Assembly: GCA_937924755.1 (NCBI GenBank)
Contig: CALEVZ010000028.1
Location: forward strand, 124,001 to 188,000
Origin: an uncultured bacterium
GTDB taxonomy: Bacteria > Acidobacteriota > Thermoanaerobaculia > Thermoanaerobaculales > Thermoanaerobaculaceae
DNA length: 64,000 nucleotides
Direction of reading: 5' to 3'
The notes beneath the pieces are model-generated. The model was given only the letters and a program-made list of their open reading frames with translations. It was not told the DNA's origin and searched no databases. Positions 50,431 through 61,831 of the stretch are shown here, piece after piece; positions within the stretch are counted from its first letter, which is position 1; every line of letters begins with the position of its first letter. The translations under genes and the position numbers were made by a program.

Positions 50431-50476
50431 ATAAAGCACCCGCCTGGTGGATGGCAACCCAGGCGAGTTTTTGTGG

Positions 50477-51259
50477 TTACGCTTCCACCCCTGGAGCTGG
50501 CTGGCCGGTGAGGCGGAGGTGGACGAGTTCCTCGACGTTCCCGGCGGGACCGGGGAGGGGCGAGGGGAGGCGACGGCAGCAGGTGAGGCCCAGTTGCTGC
50601 GCCGCTTCCAGCACCCCCGCAATGGCCGCCTCCCGGGCGGCCGGATCGCGGACCACCCCCCCCTTGCCCACCTGGCGGCGGCCGGCCTCGAACTGGGGCT
50701 TGACCAACGCCACCAGGTCGCCCGAGGGCGCCAGCAGGGGGAGGAGGGCCGGCAGCACCAGCTTCAGCGAAATAAAGGAAACGTCCACCACGATGAGGTC
50801 AAAGGGGCCTCCCACCTGGGCGGCGGTGAGGTGGCGGGCGTTCACCCCCTCCCACACCACCACCCGGGGGTCCCGGCGCAGCCGCCAGTCCAGCTGACCG
50901 CGCCCCACGTCCACGGCGGTGACCTCGACCGCTCCCCCCTCCAACAGCACGTGGGTGAAGCCACCCGTCGAGGCGCCCACGTCCAGGCACACCTTGCCGC
51001 GCGGATCCACCCCGAACGCCGCGAGCCCGGCGGCCAGCTTGACGCCGCCCCGCGACACCCAGGGGTGATCGGCCCCGGTCACCTCCAGGCAAGCCTCCGG
51101 GGCCACCGCTGCCCCGGGCTTGTCCGCCCGGCGGCCATCCACCCGCACCAGACCGGCCAGGATGAGCGCCTGGGCCCGCGTCCGGGTGGGCGCCAGGCCA
51201 CGCTCCACGAGCATCTGATCCAGGCGCAGGCGCGGGCGGGACACGTAGGATGCTAGCAT
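50477..51259 (-). CDS. tlyA: TlyA-type rRNA 2'-O-methyltransferase/hemolysin
   Basis: 260 residues. An N-terminal S4 RNA-binding domain (RLRLDQMLVERGLAPTRTRA) is followed by an FtsJ-like methyltransferase with the SAM motif CLDVGASTGGFTHVLL, DVGRGQLDWRL and IVVDVSFISLKLVLP, and KPQFEAGRRQVGKGG. TlyA methylates ribosomal RNA. GTG 51244 is an alternative start. In many bacteria tlyA directly follows dxs; here it is separated from dxs by about 6 kb of other genes. Its start is nine bases from the divergent ubiA start. Confidence 0.94.
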   Translation of the reverse strand: MLASYVSRPRLRLDQMLVERGLAPTRTRAQALILAGLVRVDGRRADKPGAAVAPEACLEVTGADHPWVSRGGVKLAAGLAAFGVDPRGKVCLDVGASTGGFTHVLLEGGAVEVTAVDVGRGQLDWRLRRDPRVVVWEGVNARHLTAAQVGGPFDLIVVDVSFISLKLVLPALLPLLAPSGDLVALVKPQFEAGRRQVGKGGVVRDPAAREAAIAGVLEAAQQLGLTCCRRLPSPLPGPAGNVEELVHLRLTGQPAPGVEA

Positions 51260-51267
51260 TTTGCCGG

Positions 51268-52127
51268 ATGACACACGCTGAGGCGGTGTGGCGGACGGCG
51301 CGGCCGGTGCACTGGGTGAAGAACGGTTTCGTGCTGGCTCCCGCAGTGTTTGCCGGCCACGCCACCGACCCCGAAGCGCTGGGCCTGGCGGTGGGCACGA
51401 CGGTGGTCTTTTGCCTGGCCTCTTCGGCCGGGTACTTCGTCAACGACGTGCTGGACCGGGAAGCCGACCGCGCCGATCCGGTCAAGCGGCTGCGGCCGGT
51501 GGCCAGCGGCGCGTTGAAGGTTTCGGCTGCCCTCCTGTGGGGGACCGGGTTGCTGCTGGGGGCCCTGGCCGGAGCGGCGGCGTTGGGGGGTGGGGTGCTG
51601 CTCTGTGTCGGGACCTACCTCGCCCTGACCACCCTCTACTCCCTCTCCCTCAAGCGCGTACCGGTGCTGGAGGCAATGGTGCTGGGGGCCATGTTTTTAG
51701 TGCGGCTGGCGGCGGGGGCCTTCGCCATTGAGGTGCCCATCTCCCACTGGCTGTTGATCTGCGGCTTTCTGCTGGCGCTGCTTTTGGCCTTCGGCAAGCG
51801 CGTGCCGGAGGTGGACCACCCGGGAGCCCGGAGACCCCTCTACCCCGCCAGTTTCCTCCACGAGGTGGTGACCCTGCTGGCGGGGGTCACCGTGGTGGCC
51901 TACACCCTCTACACGGTGGCCCCAGACACCGTGGCCAAGGTGGGCTCCCACGCCCTGCTGCTCACCGTGCCCATGGTGCTGTTCGGGGTTCTGCGCTACC
52001 TCCTGCTGCTGCACCGGGAGGGGGCCCAGGACCCCACCGCCACCCTGGTGCGGGACCGTCCCCTGGCGGCCACGGTGCTCCTGTGGGGGCTCGTGGCCGG
52101 GGCCATCGTTTACAAGGGAGGACCGTG

Positions 52128-52128
<1 letters not shown>
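51268..52128 (+). CDS. UbiA-family prenyltransferase (decaprenyl-phosphate phosphoribosyltransferase-like)
   Basis: 286 residues and about eight transmembrane helices. The first aspartate motif is NDVLDREADRADPVKRLRP, and the N-terminal RPVHWVKNGFVLAP resembles the branch that makes decaprenyl-phosphoribose (DPPR). The second acidic loop is GKRVPEVDHPGARRP. It transfers a phosphoribosyl or aryl group to polyprenyl phosphate at the membrane. Its TGA stop overlaps the next ATG by one base, indicating coupling with the DUF362 gene. Confidence 0.87.
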
Positions 52129-53261
<1,133 letters not shown>

Positions 53262-53497
53262 ACGCCGCGGCCCGTGCGCCGGCAAGAGCGGCGACGCTCG
53301 CCGTTGCAAGGGTATTGTGGCGACTTCGACTGCTCCTCGCACGTGGACTGCCAGAAACCCAACGGGAGCAGCGCAGGCCACCATCGGCCCTGGTGAAGCC
53401 CTGCTGTTGACCAATATCCCACTTTTGAGGGATTGACACATGAGAGAGAGAATCCGCCCAAGGTCGCGACGATGCGACACGAAGGGAGGAAGAGATA

Positions 53498-53848
53498 ATG
53501 AGGTCTGCCCTGGTCTTGGCAAGATGGCTGTTGGTCGCCGCAGTTCTCGGGATCGCGCCGATACTTGTCGGCGCTGCCGGGAAACCCGCGGCGTTCACGG
53601 TTGGGGCAATGACACCGCACGGTCGTGCCTGCGCCCCTTCACCGAATGCCACAGGGATTCCGGTCGTTCAACTCCGGATTGCGGAAGGCGGAAGCGTTCC
53701 CCTTGGTGCTAACCGGTGGATCCAAAATGCGATCTGCTCTGGCGGCGGGCCGGGGGTAACCTGTTTCGCTTCGGAGGGCGATAGGTGTTATTTGTCAGTT
53801 TACCGCAATCCCACCACCGGCGAATGGGAAATGGGATGCACGGGCTGA
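53498..53848 (+). CDS. Small exported cysteine-containing protein
   Basis: 116 residues. Signal peptide (LARWLLVAAVLGIAPILVGAAG) and a short mature domain with cysteines in RACAPSP, NAICSGGGPGVTCF, RCYLSV and a final MGCTG, likely paired as disulfides. An excellent GGAGGAAGAG ribosome-binding site precedes ATG 53498. The family is unknown. It lies in the segment bounded by the 29-bp repeats, six bases before another secreted-protein gene. The gap 53262-53497 shows no gene. Confidence 0.65.
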   Translation: MRSALVLARWLLVAAVLGIAPILVGAAGKPAAFTVGAMTPHGRACAPSPNATGIPVVQLRIAEGGSVPLGANRWIQNAICSGGGPGVTCFASEGDRCYLSVYRNPTTGEWEMGCTG

Positions 53849-53854
53849 GACGCC

Positions 53855-55280
53855 ATGAACGACGCGCCGACCGGTCGGTTTGCGCTGTTCGCGACGGCAG
53901 GGGCAGGGTTGACGCTCCTCATGACGGGCGCCGGCTTGGCGGCAGCTGAGGAGCTGCCGCTCCAGGGTCGCCGGGGGGTGTGCATCGACCGCCCCGCTTC
54001 CACCTCGCCGGCCACCAAAGTCCAGACGAGAAACGAGTTGGACCAACTTCTTCGTCTCAGCGAAACGCGCTTTTTGGTTCTTTTCCGCGAAAGGAGGATG
54101 CGCGTGGACCGCTGGGCCGATGCGAAACGTATAGAAGAAGACCGCCGATCTGCCGGCGTGACCTCGGCCAAGATGGAGTTTCTGGAGGAACGGTGGGCGC
54201 TCGCCATTGTTGACCCCGCTGGCAAGGTGCGTCACCGGTCCCCTGAGCAGCGACGCGCCAGTGTCAGCAACCCTATGGCGGCTGTGGACGGCGGCGAGAC
54301 GCGCTGGGCGAGGCCCATTCTCCTCGCCATGGAGGACTCCCACACCTGTCCCTACGCCGTACTGAGCAGAAGGCCGGCCAGCCTCCTCTGTCACGACTTT
54401 GAGCTCATGCCCCAGAGCACCACGGAGCTCCCCCTGGAGTTCGTCTCGGGAGCCAGCGTACAGCGGGAGGGGGATGCCACCAGGGTGTGGGTCTTCGGCA
54501 GGCCGCCAGGTCGTCCCGGGAGAGAGCAGCCCGCCACCGGGACGGTGACCGCCTTGGCGATCCATCCCGGAGCCCGCGAGCGAAGCATCGAACCTCTCCC
54601 GGTCAATGAATCAGACCTCCGCGCGGCGGTCCAGGGGAAAGCAAGGGACCACGAGGGGCGACAGCTCACCATAGCCGAGGGCACCCTCGATGTGGTCCCC
54701 TTCTCCGACGCCCAGGCTTTGCCGCCCATACCCTTGCTGGTACGCGCTGAGGCGAATCACGTCACCCCTTCGAGCCGCCGGCGGATGTGGGTATTCTTCC
54801 GGACGCACCTGGGGCCAGAGGGATTGAGCGCGCCCGAGCCGCTCCCGCTGTGGGTCGAGCAGGGGGGAAGCGAGGCTACGGTCGATCAGCGCCGCGCCAC
54901 GGTCAGTGTGCCAACCGGCAGCCAACTCTTCGATGTGGAGCCCTTCTCTGAACGAGCGCCGGCTCGGGCTGTACTTTCATTTTCTCCTGCCGGAGACTGC
55001 CTCCGCCGGTGGCGGTGGGGACAACAAATCATGGATCGCTTTCCAGTTCGTCGCCCTTCTGGCGGGGAACAGTCTCGACCGTGTGCTGCTTTTGGAGGAG
55101 CATCTGTTGCACGATCCCACGCTGACGCGATCCCTGGCAACCAGGACGCACCAGCTACTGCCCATTCTCTACATGGGCCGGCCCGGGGGTGCGCGAGAGC
55201 TGGCCTTCCGCGCCTTCAGCTTCGCCAAGGACAGACGCGGCCCCGCGTTGCCGTGCGCGGCGATCCTGCCGCTGCCTTGA
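53855..55280 (+). pseudogene. Secreted protein gene with a frameshift
   Basis: Frame 1 from ATG 53855 gives a signal peptide (FALFATAGAGLTLLMTGAGL) and a plausible protein up to about residue 365 (VSVPTGSQLFDVEPFS). Near 54940-54955 the coding character moves to the next frame, where NERRLGLYFHFLLPE, WIAFQFVALLAGNSLDRVLL and ARELAFRAFSFAKDRRGP lead to a stop at 55280. Staying in the first frame gives Arg/Pro-rich nonsense for over 1.5 kb. So one base was gained or lost, or the sequence has an error there. The combined product would be about 475 residues; I do not recognise the family. Confidence 0.65.
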
Positions 55281-55342
55281 GAGACGATGGCGCCGGGTGG
55301 CGAGCCTGGGCAATGGTCACCCCAACCGCCTGCCCGGCCCCG

Positions 55343-56224
55343 TCAGGAGGCCGGGTCGGCGGCGAGGGTCGACGCGCAGGGGGAGAGCAGCGCCGCCAGG
55401 TGAACGCCGCGGCCGGAGGGCCGGCGCGCCTCCCGCCGCCTGCCCCGTACGTCGGCCCAACGCAGCAGACGAACGGCTGCGCCCACCGGGTGCCAGGGCG
55501 GCGGCAGCGGGCCGGCCGCCGCGGTGCGGCCCACCGCCGCGGCCGCCCGGCGCCCCACCGCTCCCGCCTGCAGCAGGCGCTTGCCCACGCCGTAGAGGAG
55601 AACGTGGGCGAAGGGGAAGGCGCCGGGCACCAGCACCGCCATCTCGCCCAACGTCCACCCCGCGGCGTTCGCGGCGGCGGCGAGCTGCTCACGGGTGTAG
55701 AGCCTCCGGTGGCCGTACCAGATCCCCACGTAAACGCCGCGGCGCAGCGGCGGCAGCCCCAGGCGTTCCAGCACCCACGCCAGCGGATCCCACGCCGTCG
55801 GGTAGCGGGCGTGGGGAACCGTCACACCCAGCAGCCCCGCCGGCGGAACGAGGCGGCGCAGCTCCGCGAGCGCCGCCACGTCGTCGGCGAGGTGCTCGAG
55901 CACTTCGCTGGCCAGCACGCGGGGGAAGCTGCCGTCGCGAAAAGGAAGGCGGGCGACGTCGGCCGCCACCAGGGGGTGCGCCACGCCGCTGCGGCGCGCC
56001 CACAGCAGGCGCGCCAGATCGTGATCGACCCCCACGCACCATCCGGCGCCCAAGGCGCCCGCCAGGTGCAGCAGGGCGCCGTTGCCGGTGCCCACCTCCA
56101 GCAGCCGCACCCCTTCCTCCACCAGCCGCGCCAGCACCCAGGACGCGCGCGTCCGGAAGGCGGGGTCCGCCTCGCCGGCCAGCAGCTCCAGCACCCGTCG
56201 CTCGCGGGCTGGAATCGCGGTCAT
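55343..56224 (-). CDS. SAM-dependent class I methyltransferase
   Basis: 293 residues with the SAM motif LLEVGTGNGALLHLAG, acidic residue in VGVDHDLARLL, ADVARLPFRDGSFPRVLASEVLEHL and a post-motif VPPAGLLGVTVPHARYP. It is typical of Methyltransf_11 enzymes in polysaccharide or lipid loci. The C-terminal tail (after about 255) is Arg/Pro-rich and contains the direct-repeat copy; it may be an altered end. The ATG overlaps the stop of the glycosyltransferase gene by four bases. Confidence 0.85.
   Translation of the reverse strand: MTAIPARERRVLELLAGEADPAFRTRASWVLARLVEEGVRLLEVGTGNGALLHLAGALGAGWCVGVDHDLARLLWARRSGVAHPLVAADVARLPFRDGSFPRVLASEVLEHLADDVAALAELRRLVPPAGLLGVTVPHARYPTAWDPLAWVLERLGLPPLRRGVYVGIWYGHRRLYTREQLAAAANAAGWTLGEMAVLVPGAFPFAHVLLYGVGKRLLQAGAVGRRAAAAVGRTAAAGPLPPPWHPVGAAVRLLRWADVRGRRREARRPSGRGVHLAALLSPCASTLAADPAS
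55386..55414 (+). repeat. 29-bp direct repeat, right copy
   Basis: Exact copy of 53244-53272, same orientation. It lies within the C-terminal codons of the methyltransferase gene (minus strand), where it encodes part of the tail VHLAALLS. See the left copy for the segment between. Confidence 0.85.
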
Positions 56225-57381
56225 CGGCCGGCCACCGTGCGCAGCAGCACCTCGATGCGGTCAACGGTGCCGACGAGCGAAAAGTGCCGCTCAATCTCGG
56301 CGCGCGGGCGCACGAAGCGCGGCCGGTCGGCGAGCACCGCGGCGATCCCGCGGGCCAGCGCCGCCGGGTCGCGGGGCGGCACCAGCACCCCCATGCCGGT
56401 GGTCCGCACCGGCACCCGCGCCCCCGGGATGTCGGTGGCCACCACCGGGGTGCCGCACAGCATGGCCTCCACCTGGACGAGGCCGAAGCACTCCGTCTCG
56501 GAGGGCAGCACCAGCACGTCCGCCAGGGCGTAAAAGGCGGCGAGCTCGGCGGGCTCCTCCAGCAGGCCGACGAAGCGCACGTGCTCGCGCTGCTCCTCGA
56601 TGAGGGCGTGGCAGCGCTCCATGAAGCGCTCGTAGGGGAGCACCTGCTGACCGGCGAAGGCGGCCACCGCCGCGGGCCAGCGCCGGCGCACTTCGGGCAT
56701 GGCGCCCAGCAGCAGGTCGGGCCTTTTCTCCTCCACGAAGCGGCCGGCGTAGGCCACCACCGGGGCGTCCCCCACCCCCAGGCGCCGGCGCAGTTGCTCC
56801 ACGTCCTCTCCCCGGGGCGCCGGGATGGCCACCGGCGGAGGGATGGCCACCGTCCGCGCGGCCAGCACCCCCCCCAGGTACCGGGAGGCGACGGCGTAGT
56901 CCTCGCTGTAAGCCACCAGCCGCGCCGCTCCTAGCGCTCCCAGCCGGAAGGATGCCAAGGAAACCGCTTCCACGAGCCGGTTGAAGGCGCCGGCGGGCAG
57001 CACCAGATCGCCGTGGTGCGTCACCAGGAGGGGGCGGCGGGCCAGACGACATGCAAGTGCCACCAGGGGCAGTTCCAGCAGCGGAGTGTGGGCGTGCACG
57101 GCGTCGCACCGGCGCACCCGCCGCCACAGCGCCAGGGGGTAGCCGGGCATGAGCATGCCCCGGCTGACTCGCAGTGGTGCCGTCAGACGCCGCACGGTGA
57201 CGCCGTTGATCCCCTCGGTCGCCGGGAGGTCGGGGTGGAAACGGGCCGAGATCACCGTGACCCGATGCCCGCGGCGGGCTTGCTCCTCGGCCAGTCGCTG
57301 CACGTGCAAGGTAAGCCCGGTGCGGTGGGGGAGATAGTAGGTAAGGAGGTGGAGGAGCCGCAGGGTGGGCAGGTTGCTCAT
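56221..57381 (-). CDS. Family 4 glycosyltransferase
   Basis: 386 residues, GT-B fold. The N-terminal acceptor domain has LLTYYLPHRTGLTLHVQRLA and VHAHTPLLELP. The C-terminal donor domain has VVAYAGRFVEEKRPDLLLGA, FVGLLEEPAELAAFYALADV and the nucleotide-sugar site SETECFGLVQVEAMLCGTPV. It adds a sugar to a glycan or lipid in the cytoplasm. It is three bases after dxs and overlaps the methyltransferase; the context suggests a surface-glycan or polyprenyl-linked sugar. Confidence 0.92.
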   Translation of the reverse strand: MSNLPTLRLLHLLTYYLPHRTGLTLHVQRLAEEQARRGHRVTVISARFHPDLPATEGINGVTVRRLTAPLRVSRGMLMPGYPLALWRRVRRCDAVHAHTPLLELPLVALACRLARRPLLVTHHGDLVLPAGAFNRLVEAVSLASFRLGALGAARLVAYSEDYAVASRYLGGVLAARTVAIPPPVAIPAPRGEDVEQLRRRLGVGDAPVVAYAGRFVEEKRPDLLLGAMPEVRRRWPAAVAAFAGQQVLPYERFMERCHALIEEQREHVRFVGLLEEPAELAAFYALADVLVLPSETECFGLVQVEAMLCGTPVVATDIPGARVPVRTTGMGVLVPPRDPAALARGIAAVLADRPRFVRPRAEIERHFSLVGTVDRIEVLLRTVAGR

Positions 57382-57384
57382 GCC

Positions 57385-59301
57385 TCAGGCGGGCCGGGAT
57401 CGCGAGGCGACGCGGGGCGCCAGGGCTTTCGGGAAGAATGATCGCGCCCGCCGGCAGATCCCCTCCACGTCCAGATCCAGGCGGGCGCGCAGGATTTCCT
57501 GGCTGCCGTGGGGTTGAAACTCGTCCGGGACAGCGAGGCACTGTAACCGCACGCCGGTCACCCCCAGGGAGGTGATCGCCTCGCCCACCGCCGAACCGAA
57601 ACCGCCGGCCAGGGCGTTTTCCTCCACCGTCATGAGGCTCGCCCCGGGCAGGGCGTGCCGGGCCAGCAGCTCCACGTCTAGGGGCTTGACGAAGCGGGCG
57701 TTGACCACGGTGAGATCCGGCCCCCCTTCGGCGGCGAGGCGCACCGCCGCCCGCAGAGCTTCGCTCGCCATGGTGCCGATGGCCCAGACGGCGCCGTCCC
57801 CGCCCTGCCGCAGCACCTCCGCCCGGCCCACCGGCAGGGGTCGAGGGGAAGCGTCCAGGGCCAACCCGTAACCCGTACCGCGGGGGTAACGGAGGGCGAC
57901 CGGGCCCGGGTGGGTGAGCGCCGTGGCCAGCATGTCCCGCAACTCCCCCTCGTCCTTGGGGGCCATCACTGTCATCTCGGGGAAGATGCGCAGGTAGGAG
58001 AGATCGAACACCCCGTGGTGGGTGGGACCGTCGGCCCCCACCAGGCCGCCGCGATCCAGCACGAACACCACCGGCAGGTGCATCAGGCAGACGTCGTGAA
58101 ATATCTGATCGAAGGCACGCTGGAGAAAGGTGGAATAGATGGCCACCACCGGCTTGAGGCCCTTCACCGCCAACCCGGCGGCAAAGGTGACGGCGTGCTG
58201 CTCGCAGATCCCCACGTCGAAGAAGCGGTCGGGGAACTCCCTGGCGAAGAAGTGGAGTCCAGTTCCTTCGGGCATGGCGGCGGTTACGGCCACCACCCGG
58301 GGGTCCTGCCTGGCCAGCTCCACCAGCGTCTGGCCGAACACCGCGGTGAACGACGGCGCCCTGGCAGCTCCCCGCGCCACCTCGCCGGTTTCCACGGAAA
58401 AGGGGGTGGCTCCGTGCCAGAAGACCGGATCCTTTTCGGCCGGCTGCCAGCCCTTGCCCTTGCGGGTGGTGACGTGCACCAGCACCGGGTGGGCGTCGTC
58501 GCGGTGGGCGCGCAGGGTGGCGAGCAGCTGCGGCAGAGAGTGGCCGTTGATGGGCCCCACGTAGGTGAAGCCCAGCTCCTCGAAAAGCAAACCGGGCACC
58601 AGCAGCTGCTTGGCCATGCGCTCGGCCTCGCGGGCGAACTTGAGCATGTTCTCGCCCAGACGCGGGATGGCCAGCAGGACGTGTTCGATCTCGTCCTTGA
58701 AGCGGCGGTAAGGCTGCCCCTGGATGATGCGGTTGAGGTAGCCGTGCAGCGCCCCGACGTTGGGGCTGATGGACATCTCGTTGTCGTTGAGAATGATCAT
58801 CAGGCGACGTCCGAGAAAACCGGCCTGGTTCAAACCCTCCATGGCCATGCCGCCGGTCAAGCCCCCGTCGCCGATGATGGCCACCACCCGGTGGTCCTCC
58901 CCCCGCAGATCGCGGGCCACCGCCATGCCGAGCGCCGCCGAAATCGAGGTGGAGGCGTGCCCGGCGTTGAAGACGTCGTACTCGCTCTCCTCCCGCTTCA
59001 AAAACCCCGAGAGGCCGCCGTAGGTTCGCAGGGTGGCGAACTGTTCCCGCCGTCCGGTAAGCACCTTGTGGGGGTAGCACTGATGACCCACATCCCACAC
59101 CAGGAGGTCTCGGGGGGTGTCGAAGACGTAGTGCAGGGCCAGGGTGAGCTCCACGGCACCCAGCCCCGAAGCCAGGTGGCCCCCAGTCTGGGAGAGGTGC
59201 TTGAGGAGAAACCGCCGCAGCTCTTCAGCGACGTGGGGGAGAGCCTCCTCCGGCAAGCGTCGCAGGTCCGACGGGTCGTGAATGCTCTCCAGGATGGCCA
59301 T
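57385..59301 (-). CDS. dxs: 1-deoxy-D-xylulose-5-phosphate synthase
   Basis: 638 residues, normal length. Thiamine-diphosphate site GDGGLTGGMAMEGLNQAG...NDNEMSIS, N-terminal LSQTGGHLASGLGAVELTLAL, WDVGHQCYPHKVLTGR, and the C-terminal transketolase parts EGTGLHFFAREFPDRFFDVG and DRGGLVGADGPTHHG. It condenses pyruvate and glyceraldehyde-3-phosphate, the first step of the MEP isoprenoid pathway. ATG 59301 is the family start; upstream in-frame residues overlap ispA. It lies one base after the ispA stop. Confidence 0.97.
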   Translation of the reverse strand: MAILESIHDPSDLRRLPEEALPHVAEELRRFLLKHLSQTGGHLASGLGAVELTLALHYVFDTPRDLLVWDVGHQCYPHKVLTGRREQFATLRTYGGLSGFLKREESEYDVFNAGHASTSISAALGMAVARDLRGEDHRVVAIIGDGGLTGGMAMEGLNQAGFLGRRLMIILNDNEMSISPNVGALHGYLNRIIQGQPYRRFKDEIEHVLLAIPRLGENMLKFAREAERMAKQLLVPGLLFEELGFTYVGPINGHSLPQLLATLRAHRDDAHPVLVHVTTRKGKGWQPAEKDPVFWHGATPFSVETGEVARGAARAPSFTAVFGQTLVELARQDPRVVAVTAAMPEGTGLHFFAREFPDRFFDVGICEQHAVTFAAGLAVKGLKPVVAIYSTFLQRAFDQIFHDVCLMHLPVVFVLDRGGLVGADGPTHHGVFDLSYLRIFPEMTVMAPKDEGELRDMLATALTHPGPVALRYPRGTGYGLALDASPRPLPVGRAEVLRQGGDGAVWAIGTMASEALRAAVRLAAEGGPDLTVVNARFVKPLDVELLARHALPGASLMTVEENALAGGFGSAVGEAITSLGVTGVRLQCLAVPDEFQPHGSQEILRARLDLDVEGICRRARSFFPKALAPRVASRSRPA

Positions 59302-59302
59302 G

Positions 59303-60190
<888 letters not shown>

Positions 60191-60194
60191 CGCC

Positions 60195-60431
60195 TCATCC
60201 CTCCTGGGGCGTGAAGGGGGCGGTCTCCGGCTCCTCTCCCTCGCCCGCTTGGGCCAGCAGCTGCTCCACCCGCCGCTCCACGGCGGCCAGCTGAGTGCGG
60301 CACCGGCGCGCCAACTTGACCCCCTTTTCGAACAGCTTGATGGCTTCCTCCAGGCCCACCGTCTCGTCCTCCAACCGCGCTACCACCTCCTCCAGCTGAG
60401 CCAGCGCTTCCTCGAAGGTCTCCTTGCTCAT
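60195..60431 (-). CDS. xseB: Exodeoxyribonuclease VII small subunit
   Basis: 78 residues: [20 protein letters not shown] and [18 protein letters not shown] form the XseB coiled helix pair. It stabilises XseA in degrading single-stranded DNA. ATG 60431 overlaps the xseA stop; a GTG at 60434 is an alternative. The short acidic tail ([15 protein letters not shown]) is variable. Confidence 0.94.
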   Translation of the reverse strand: MSKETFEEALAQLEEVVARLEDETVGLEEAIKLFEKGVKLARRCRTQLAAVERRVEQLLAQAGEGEEPETAPFTPQEG

Positions 60432-61831
60432 CACTCCTCCGTTCCCGTGCCGGGGACCCGTCCCGTGCCGTTGTCGCCCTCGCTGTCAAACAGCCCTGTC
60501 TGCACTCCTTCCCGGGCCAGCACCAGCGAGCGCAGCTGCCCCTCGGCCAGGGTGGTGATCACCCGCTCCCCGGCCTTCACCTCCCGGGGCGCGCGCAGGG
60601 GGGTGCGATGGCCCTCCCGCGTGGTGATGGAGTACCCTCGGCGCAGCACCGCCCGGGGGGAGAGGGCGGTCAAGGTCCGTTCCTTCTGGTCGAGATCGGC
60701 GGCACGGCGGCGCAAAAGCCCCTTGAGGCGCTCCCCCGCCACCGCCAGGCGGACCGTCACCAGCTCCCGCCGGCGCGGTGCCCCCAGCCGCGTGGGCCAG
60801 TGCAGCAGCCGCACGGTTGCCCCGTCCAGGCGGCGGTGCCGACGCACCAGCGCCGCCCGCAGGCGGCGTGGGAGCTCCGCCAGGTGCTCCACCCGCTGGC
60901 GCAGGGCGGTGACCCGCTGAGGCAGCCGGGCCAGGCCCCGGGCCCCCTCCAGAGCCCGCAGGCGCAGGGCGAGGCGGTCCAGGCGCCGCTCCATGGCGCG
61001 CACCAGCCGCTGCGCCCCCAACTCCACCCGTCTGGCTTGCTCCTCCAACCGGGCCACCACCAGCTCCGCCGCCTGGGTAGGGGTGGCGGCGCGGATATCG
61101 GCGACGAAGTCGGCGATGGTGAAGTCCACCTCGTGGCCGACGCCAGAGATCACCGGCACCGGGCAGGCGGCAATGGCGCGCGCCACCACCTCCTCGTTGA
61201 ACGCCCACAGATCCTCTAGCGAGCCGCCGCCCCGCACAACCAGGACCACGTCCACACGGCCAGAGCCGCCCAGATAGCGCACCGCCCGGGCGATTTCCCC
61301 GGCCGCGCCGCGCCCCTGCACGCGCACCGGGTATAGCAACACCGACAGATGCTCCCAGCGCGCCAGCACCTTGAGCACATCGCGGACGGCAGCACCGCTG
61401 GACGACGTCACCAGGCCGAGGCGCAGCGGCAGCGCGGGCATCTCCCGCTTCCGCTCGGCGGCAAACAGTCCTTCTGCGGCCAGCTTGGCCTTCAGCTGCT
61501 CGAAGGCCAGCTGCAACTCGCCAATGCCTTCGGGAATGACCTCCAGGGCGATGAGCTGCAGGGAACCCCGCTGGGCGTAGATTTCCAGGCTCCCCCGCAC
61601 CAGCACCGCCAGGCCGTCGGTCAACTTAAACTTGAGGCGGTCGGCGCGACTGCCCCAGAGGGCGCAGGACAACGTCCCCTCGGCATCCTTGAGCTGGAAG
61701 TAGCAGTGTCCCGAGCCGGCCACCTTGACGCCAGAAAGCTCACCCCGCACCACCACCTCGCCCACGGCGCCGGCCAGCACGGCGTTGACCTGGCGAATCA
61801 GCTCGCCCACCGCCCACACCTTCCCACTCAC
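60431..61831 (-). CDS. xseA: Exodeoxyribonuclease VII large subunit
   Basis: 466 residues from GTG 61831. OB-fold N-terminus (GEVVVRGELSGVKVAGSGHC, FQLKDAEGTLSCALW), catalytic core with LGLVTSSSGAAVRDVLKVLA, VVRGGGSLEDLWAFNEEVVA and ISGVGHEVDFTIADFVADIR (the GHE-D motif), then a long coiled coil. The GTG overlaps the stop of the O-antigen ligase gene. The frame is open further upstream, but that is antisense-like noise. Confidence 0.95.
   Translation of the reverse strand: MSGKVWAVGELIRQVNAVLAGAVGEVVVRGELSGVKVAGSGHCYFQLKDAEGTLSCALWGSRADRLKFKLTDGLAVLVRGSLEIYAQRGSLQLIALEVIPEGIGELQLAFEQLKAKLAAEGLFAAERKREMPALPLRLGLVTSSSGAAVRDVLKVLARWEHLSVLLYPVRVQGRGAAGEIARAVRYLGGSGRVDVVLVVRGGGSLEDLWAFNEEVVARAIAACPVPVISGVGHEVDFTIADFVADIRAATPTQAAELVVARLEEQARRVELGAQRLVRAMERRLDRLALRLRALEGARGLARLPQRVTALRQRVEHLAELPRRLRAALVRRHRRLDGATVRLLHWPTRLGAPRRRELVTVRLAVAGERLKGLLRRRAADLDQKERTLTALSPRAVLRRGYSITTREGHRTPLRAPREVKAGERVITTLAEGQLRSLVLAREGVQTGLFDSEGDNGTGRVPGTGTEE

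Noticed and set aside
54956-56533. Continuation of the 53855 frame as one 892-residue protein
   Set aside because: After the shift point the translation is Arg/Pro-rich and runs antisense to the methyltransferase and glycosyltransferase genes.
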